Below are positions 61,026 to 64,000 of a DNA stretch of 64,000 nt, piece after piece. The DNA comes from JAOSJT01 sp035362335. GTDB lineage: Bacteria > Bacteroidota > Ignavibacteria > SZUA-365. A program made the translations under genes and the position numbers. The stretch lies in the NCBI GenBank assembly GCA_035362335.1, contig DAOSDL010000016.1:1-64000 (forward strand), in the 5' to 3' direction. Positions within the stretch are counted from its first letter, which is position 1. Every line of letters begins with the position of its first letter. The notes beneath the pieces were generated by a model. The model was not told where the DNA came from. It saw only the letters and a program-made list of their open reading frames with translations, and ran no database searches.

Positions 61026-62042
61026 ATGGCTTCTTCTCTGATTCTCAGCATGCACCCCTTGGGCTTCCAGTGGACCACCATCGATCCCTTCCTCTTCTGC
61101 GTGCATCACCGCGACGCCTATCCACGCGGTAATGGGGCCCTCGGACCCGCCACCTCCCTTATGGGAAGGGATCTCGGACAGGATTTCTCCGGTAAAGACG
61201 GGTGGAGCATGTACCATGGCACGAGCGTGCCCGGATTTCCGGAACATCCGCACCGCGGCTTCGAAACCGTAACCGTGGTGCTGCGCGGTACAGTCGATCA
61301 TTCCGATTCCCATGGCGCAGCCGGACGCTACGTCGATGGCGATGTGCAGTGGATGACCGCCGGCAGCGGTTTGCAGCATGCGGAAATGTTCCCACTGCTT
61401 TCCACCGGTGATGATAATCCGCTCGAATTGTTCCAGATCTGGCTCAATCTGCCACGAGCGAAAAAATTCGTCGAACCCCATTTCCGTATGCTCTGGCGGG
61501 AGAACATTCCCATACTCCAGGTCGGCAACGGGGGAGTGCGCGTGCGCCTCATCGCTGGTTCGGCCGAGAGCGTCACGGCGCCATCACCGGCGCCCGATTC
61601 CTGGGCCGCGCATGCTTCGTCGGAATTGGCCATATGGTTGATCGATATGGAGGCCAACGGGATCTGGTCGATACCGCCTGCATCCCCACGGGCACGTCGC
61701 GGATTGTACTATTACGAAGGCAGCGGTTTGACTGTGGGAGGAGAGGGCATCCCTTCGAGACACGCGGTGGAAGTCCGGGCCGATGTCCCCACAGAATTGC
61801 GTGCGCATGCCTCCTCGTCGCGACTTCTTCTCCTGCAGGCCGTTCCCATCGGTGAACCGGTGGTGCAATACGGTCCCTTCGTCATGAACAGTCGTGAAGA
61901 AATACAGGAGGCCTTTCTCGATTATCAGCGCACACGCTTCGGCGGCTGGCCCTGGCCGTCACCGGATCACGTGCATGCACCCGATCGGGGTCGCTTCGCA
62001 CGGTATGCCGATGGAAGCGAGGAAACGCCGGGACTCGTGTGA
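61026..62042 (+). CDS. Pirin family bicupin protein
   Basis: A 338-aa bicupin. The N-terminal cupin carries the pirin iron-site motifs 'PEHPHRGFETVTVVLRG', 'HSDSHG' and 'WMTAGSGLQHAEMFP', giving the three His and one Glu of the family. The C-terminal cupin ('GLYYYEGSGLTVGGEGIP', 'LLLLQAVPIGEPVVQYGPFVMNS') is typical too. Bacterial pirins act as quercetinase-like or redox-linked regulators; which applies is unknown. The length is slightly longer than the usual 230-300 aa. No Shine-Dalgarno is visible; ATG at 61050 ('MHPLGFQW') is an alternative start. Confidence 0.88.
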   Translation: MASSLILSMHPLGFQWTTIDPFLFCVHHRDAYPRGNGALGPATSLMGRDLGQDFSGKDGWSMYHGTSVPGFPEHPHRGFETVTVVLRGTVDHSDSHGAAGRYVDGDVQWMTAGSGLQHAEMFPLLSTGDDNPLELFQIWLNLPRAKKFVEPHFRMLWRENIPILQVGNGGVRVRLIAGSAESVTAPSPAPDSWAAHASSELAIWLIDMEANGIWSIPPASPRARRGLYYYEGSGLTVGGEGIPSRHAVEVRADVPTELRAHASSSRLLLLQAVPIGEPVVQYGPFVMNSREEIQEAFLDYQRTRFGGWPWPSPDHVHAPDRGRFARYADGSEETPGLV

Positions 62043-62434
62043 TGCGTCCATGCCGGCAAGGTCGATGTTTGCAGGCGATGCGTGCACAGTGGAGGATTGC
62101 AGGAAAAAGGCGAAACGAATCCGATATCGCGGCGGACACCCGCAATCTCAACAGCACATGCGCGTGGAGACACAACTGATTCGCAGTGGATTCAACAAGG
62201 TCGCCGGACGCAATCTGTGGGTCCGCAGCCCATTGCACCGGTCGGAACCCGGCGAGCACATCATTGTTGCCCGCGCACCCTTTTCTTTCTCGAACTCTCG
62301 ACCGAACGGACAATGACTAGGCCCGGGCCACGATTCGCACAATGACGCACTACCCGCGCCCCCGCTTTACTGTTTACACTTCACCGATAGCCACTGACCA
62401 TCAGACACTTGCAGTACAACACACGGAGCTCTTC
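62043..62434. other. Intergenic stretch, no gene seen
   Basis: About 390 bp between the pirin and the GPP34-family gene. A frame across it (61894-62316) has no signal, motif or ribosome site and is rejected. No terminator was recognised for the pirin gene. Confidence 0.4.
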
Positions 62435-63112
62435 ATGCCGCTGACACTCGCCGAACAACTGTTGCTTATCGCCACCGACGACAGGAAGGGCTCCGTGCTC
62501 TTCGATGCCAGTGCCGCCTTACCCTACGGACTTACCGGCGCGGTGCTTCTTGAGTTGCTCCTCGCTGGGAAACTCGCCTGGATGGACGGAATGTTGCACG
62601 TGCAGGATGCCGGCGCGACGGTGGACGCGGTGCACGACGAGGCGCTCGCACTCATCGCCGCATCACGCAAGCCTCGGGACGCCAAGTATTGGGTGAGCCG
62701 GCTTTCCAGCAAACTCAAACGGCTTCGTCCTCGCGTATATGAAGGGCTCGTGCAAAAGGGAATTCTCGCACGCATGGAGAAGCACTTTCTCTGGTGCATA
62801 CCGTATCAGCGCTTTCCGGAGCATGATCCCCAGCCCGAGCGGTTGGTGCGCGAGCGGCTTTACGAGTTTCTTCACGGACGCGTCGACGCCGATGAACGGC
62901 TGCATGGTCTGCTCGGACTCGTCGTGGCGAGCGGATTGCTCAATGAAATCGTGCCCAAGGGCGAACGCCGAGAGGCCAAACGCATTGCCAAGGCGGTGCT
63001 GCAAAACGAGCGTGTCGCCGGCGCCGTGAAAGCGGTGGCGGAGGAGGTCCAGGCCGCAGTGCTCATCGCGGTAGTGGCCGCGACGGCGGCTTCCAGCGCG
63101 TCGAGTTCTTGA
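62435..63112 (+). CDS. GPP34-family (GOLPH3/VPS74-like) protein
   Basis: A 225-aa protein of the GPP34 family, whose eukaryotic members bind phosphatidylinositol-4-phosphate on Golgi membranes. Family pattern: 'LTLAEQLLLIATDDRKGSVL' at the N terminus, 'LPYGLTGAVLLELLLAGKLAW', 'WVSRLSSKLKRLRPRVYEGLVQKGIL' and 'RLHGLLGLVVASGLLNEIVP'. The ATG at 62435 is chosen because GGAG (62425-62428) lies 6 nt upstream and homology begins there; the frame is open to 62342. Function in bacteria is unknown. The C terminus ends in an Ala/Val-rich hydrophobic stretch (about 205-225). Confidence 0.85.
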   Translation: MPLTLAEQLLLIATDDRKGSVLFDASAALPYGLTGAVLLELLLAGKLAWMDGMLHVQDAGATVDAVHDEALALIAASRKPRDAKYWVSRLSSKLKRLRPRVYEGLVQKGILARMEKHFLWCIPYQRFPEHDPQPERLVRERLYEFLHGRVDADERLHGLLGLVVASGLLNEIVPKGERREAKRIAKAVLQNERVAGAVKAVAEEVQAAVLIAVVAATAASSASSS

Positions 63113-63280
63113 AAAATCGGAGCGTCGCGCGCGTTGCTGACTCTGTACGCGCAGGCCTCCCGGCGATGCGGCGCGAGCGCCCTGACGGAGGCAACGCCTG
63201 CATACGCGGATAAACGGACATACCATCACTGGATTATCGCAAAATTTTCAGCTTGAAAAATCAAGGAAATGCCTGAAATC

Positions 63281-63311
63281 TTTGCATAATTCAGGAAAAA
63301 TGTTACCTTAT
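63281..63311 (+). promoter_or_regulatory. Probable promoter of the ATP synthase operon
   Basis: TTTG at 63281-63284, 19-nt spacer, TACCTTAT at 63304-63311, in the Bacteroidota TTTG-N19-TAnnTTTG arrangement. It sits in a strikingly AT-rich stretch (about 63230-63325) and 37 nt before the AtpZ start. Confidence 0.55.
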
Positions 63312-63347
63312 TAGCTGTGCTTTTTTGCGGATCAAGAGGATCTGCCC

Positions 63348-63608
63348 ATGGCGGACACGTCGAGGAAAAAGACCATGGAAGTGGTCTCGGAAAGTCTGCG
63401 GGAATTGCTCCCGTACACCAACCTCGGCTGGCAATTGCTGGCAACCGTGCTGCTGTTCTTCGGCGCCGGGTATCTCATCGATGGCTGGCTGGACACAGGC
63501 AGAGTATTCACCATCATCCTCGCGGTCATTGGAATTATTGTCGGTCTGTTCACTGTTGTCTCAACAACACTCAAACTTCAGGAGAAGAGGAAAACTCCCG
63601 CGCCATGA
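63348..63608 (+). CDS. atpZ: AtpZ-like F-ATPase accessory protein
   Basis: An 86-aa protein with two transmembrane helices (about 25-44 'LGWQLLATVLLFFGAGYLID' and 52-72 'FTIILAVIGIIVGLFTVVST') and a charged N terminus, matching AtpZ/AtpI-type proteins encoded at the head of F-type ATP synthase operons. They help assemble the c-ring or move Mg2+ or Ca2+. GAGG lies 8 nt before the ATG. The stop overlaps the next start by 4 nt (ATGA). Confidence 0.82.
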   Translation: MADTSRKKTMEVVSESLRELLPYTNLGWQLLATVLLFFGAGYLIDGWLDTGRVFTIILAVIGIIVGLFTVVSTTLKLQEKRKTPAP

Positions 63609-64000
63609 TTACCTACGTGAAACGCCAGCTCATCAAGGCCAGAATCGAATTCGCACTGCTCGCCACCCTGAGCGTGCTCTTTATCGTTTTTTCGATGATC
63701 CGTGACAACGGCCACTCCTTCGGGCCGGACCTTCTTGCTGGTTGTATTTTAAGCATCACGAATGCATTTTTAGGATATGTGTTCATCGAGAGGGCATTCA
63801 AACTGAACAGCAATTTGTTCATGCTCTTCTCCCTCGCTGGCATGGCGCTGCGCTTCTTCCTGATGATCGCCTCCGTCGCGGTCTTCCTGCTGACCACCAC
63901 GGTGAACACGCTGGAGTTCGTCGCTTCCTTCATGGCATCGTACAGCATCTTCCTCATGGTCGAGGTGCTGTATATCAACCGCAAGACCGACGAGCAGAAG
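63605..64000 (+). CDS. atpI: AtpI-like ATP synthase subunit I, cut by window end
   Basis: The first 132 residues of a membrane protein with four hydrophobic segments ('FALLATLSVLFIVFSMI', 'GCILSITNAFLGYVFIERAF', 'NLFMLFSLAGMALRFFLMIA' and 'EFVASFMASYSIFLMVEVLY'), the layout of AtpI (ATP synthase protein I). The open frame runs off the window. The position after AtpZ with a translational overlap supports the call; the a, c and b subunit genes are expected next. Confidence 0.7.
   Translation, partial: MITYVKRQLIKARIEFALLATLSVLFIVFSMIRDNGHSFGPDLLAGCILSITNAFLGYVFIERAFKLNSNLFMLFSLAGMALRFFLMIASVAVFLLTTTVNTLEFVASFMASYSIFLMVEVLYINRKTDEQK

Noticed and set aside
61894..62316. 140-aa frame between pirin and GPP34 genes
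   Set aside because: It starts inside the pirin gene, lacks a ribosome site and any recognisable motif.

Overview
The window is a GC-rich (by eye about 60 %) bacterial chromosome segment in which every coding sequence except the first lies on the + strand. Six proteins end in the 'NxPNPF ... G.Y...' C-terminal region used as a type IX secretion (T9SS) sorting signal. One of these carries 31 SprB-type repeats, others carry choice-of-anchor-D-like and cohesin-like segments, and several promoter-like sites fit the Bacteroidota pattern (TTTG - 19 nt - TAnnTTTG). Together these point to the Bacteroidota/Chlorobiota superphylum, most like Ignavibacteria or Kapabacteria-type lineages. That placement is an inference from gene content, not from a marker gene.

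Layout. 1-1.7 kb: a cluster of short palindromic repeats next to a transposase-like gene of the REP-associated (RAYT) family that lacks the HUH motif, then tRNA-Cys and a terminator. 1.8-8.7 kb: a metal-efflux locus made of a small Cys-rich exported protein with a near-consensus promoter, then outer-membrane channel, membrane-fusion protein and RND pump of the copper/silver (Cus) type, closed by a strong terminator. 9.0-23.6 kb: tRNA-Leu, then a tightly packed exopolysaccharide cluster: export protein (Wza-like), chain-length protein (Wzz-like), flippase (Wzx-like), polymerase (Wzy-like), three glycosyltransferases, an asparagine synthase homologue, a multispanning membrane protein and a heparinase II/III-like lyase. 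Most genes overlap by 1-53 nt, so they are probably co-transcribed. A ten-unit 25-bp tandem repeat follows.

24.0-46 kb: a cell-surface block. It holds a DUF1800/DUF1501 pair, a LamG plus anchor-D giant protein, an OmpA-type protein with a polyproline linker and two OmpA-like regions, an exported VWA plus formylglycine-generating-enzyme-like protein, an anchor-D protein, and two tandem paralogues (1884 and 923 aa) sharing a beta-propeller-like N terminus and a T9SS tail but differing in the number of Ig-like repeats. 46-51.5 kb: an AMP-binding acyl-CoA ligase, a Gdx/SugE-type transporter, an SH3-domain barrel protein, an ADP-ribosylglycohydrolase and an exported esterase. 51.8-59.7 kb: the 2.6-kaa SprB-repeat protein. 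59.8-62 kb: a second HUH-less RAYT-like gene with its own palindromes, and a pirin. 62.4-64 kb: a GPP34-family protein and the start of an ATP synthase operon (AtpZ, AtpI, cut by the window end).

How it fits together: the polysaccharide cluster would build and export a surface glycan, while the T9SS-tailed proteins would be secreted and anchored on the same surface, some as long repetitive adhesin-like fibres. The most unusual signals are the two diverged, catalytically incomplete RAYT-like genes with matching palindromes nearby, the layered internal duplication of the SprB protein, a conserved 'CEEGG.RLFD' module before T9SS tails, and a 25-nt motif shared upstream of two surface-protein genes.
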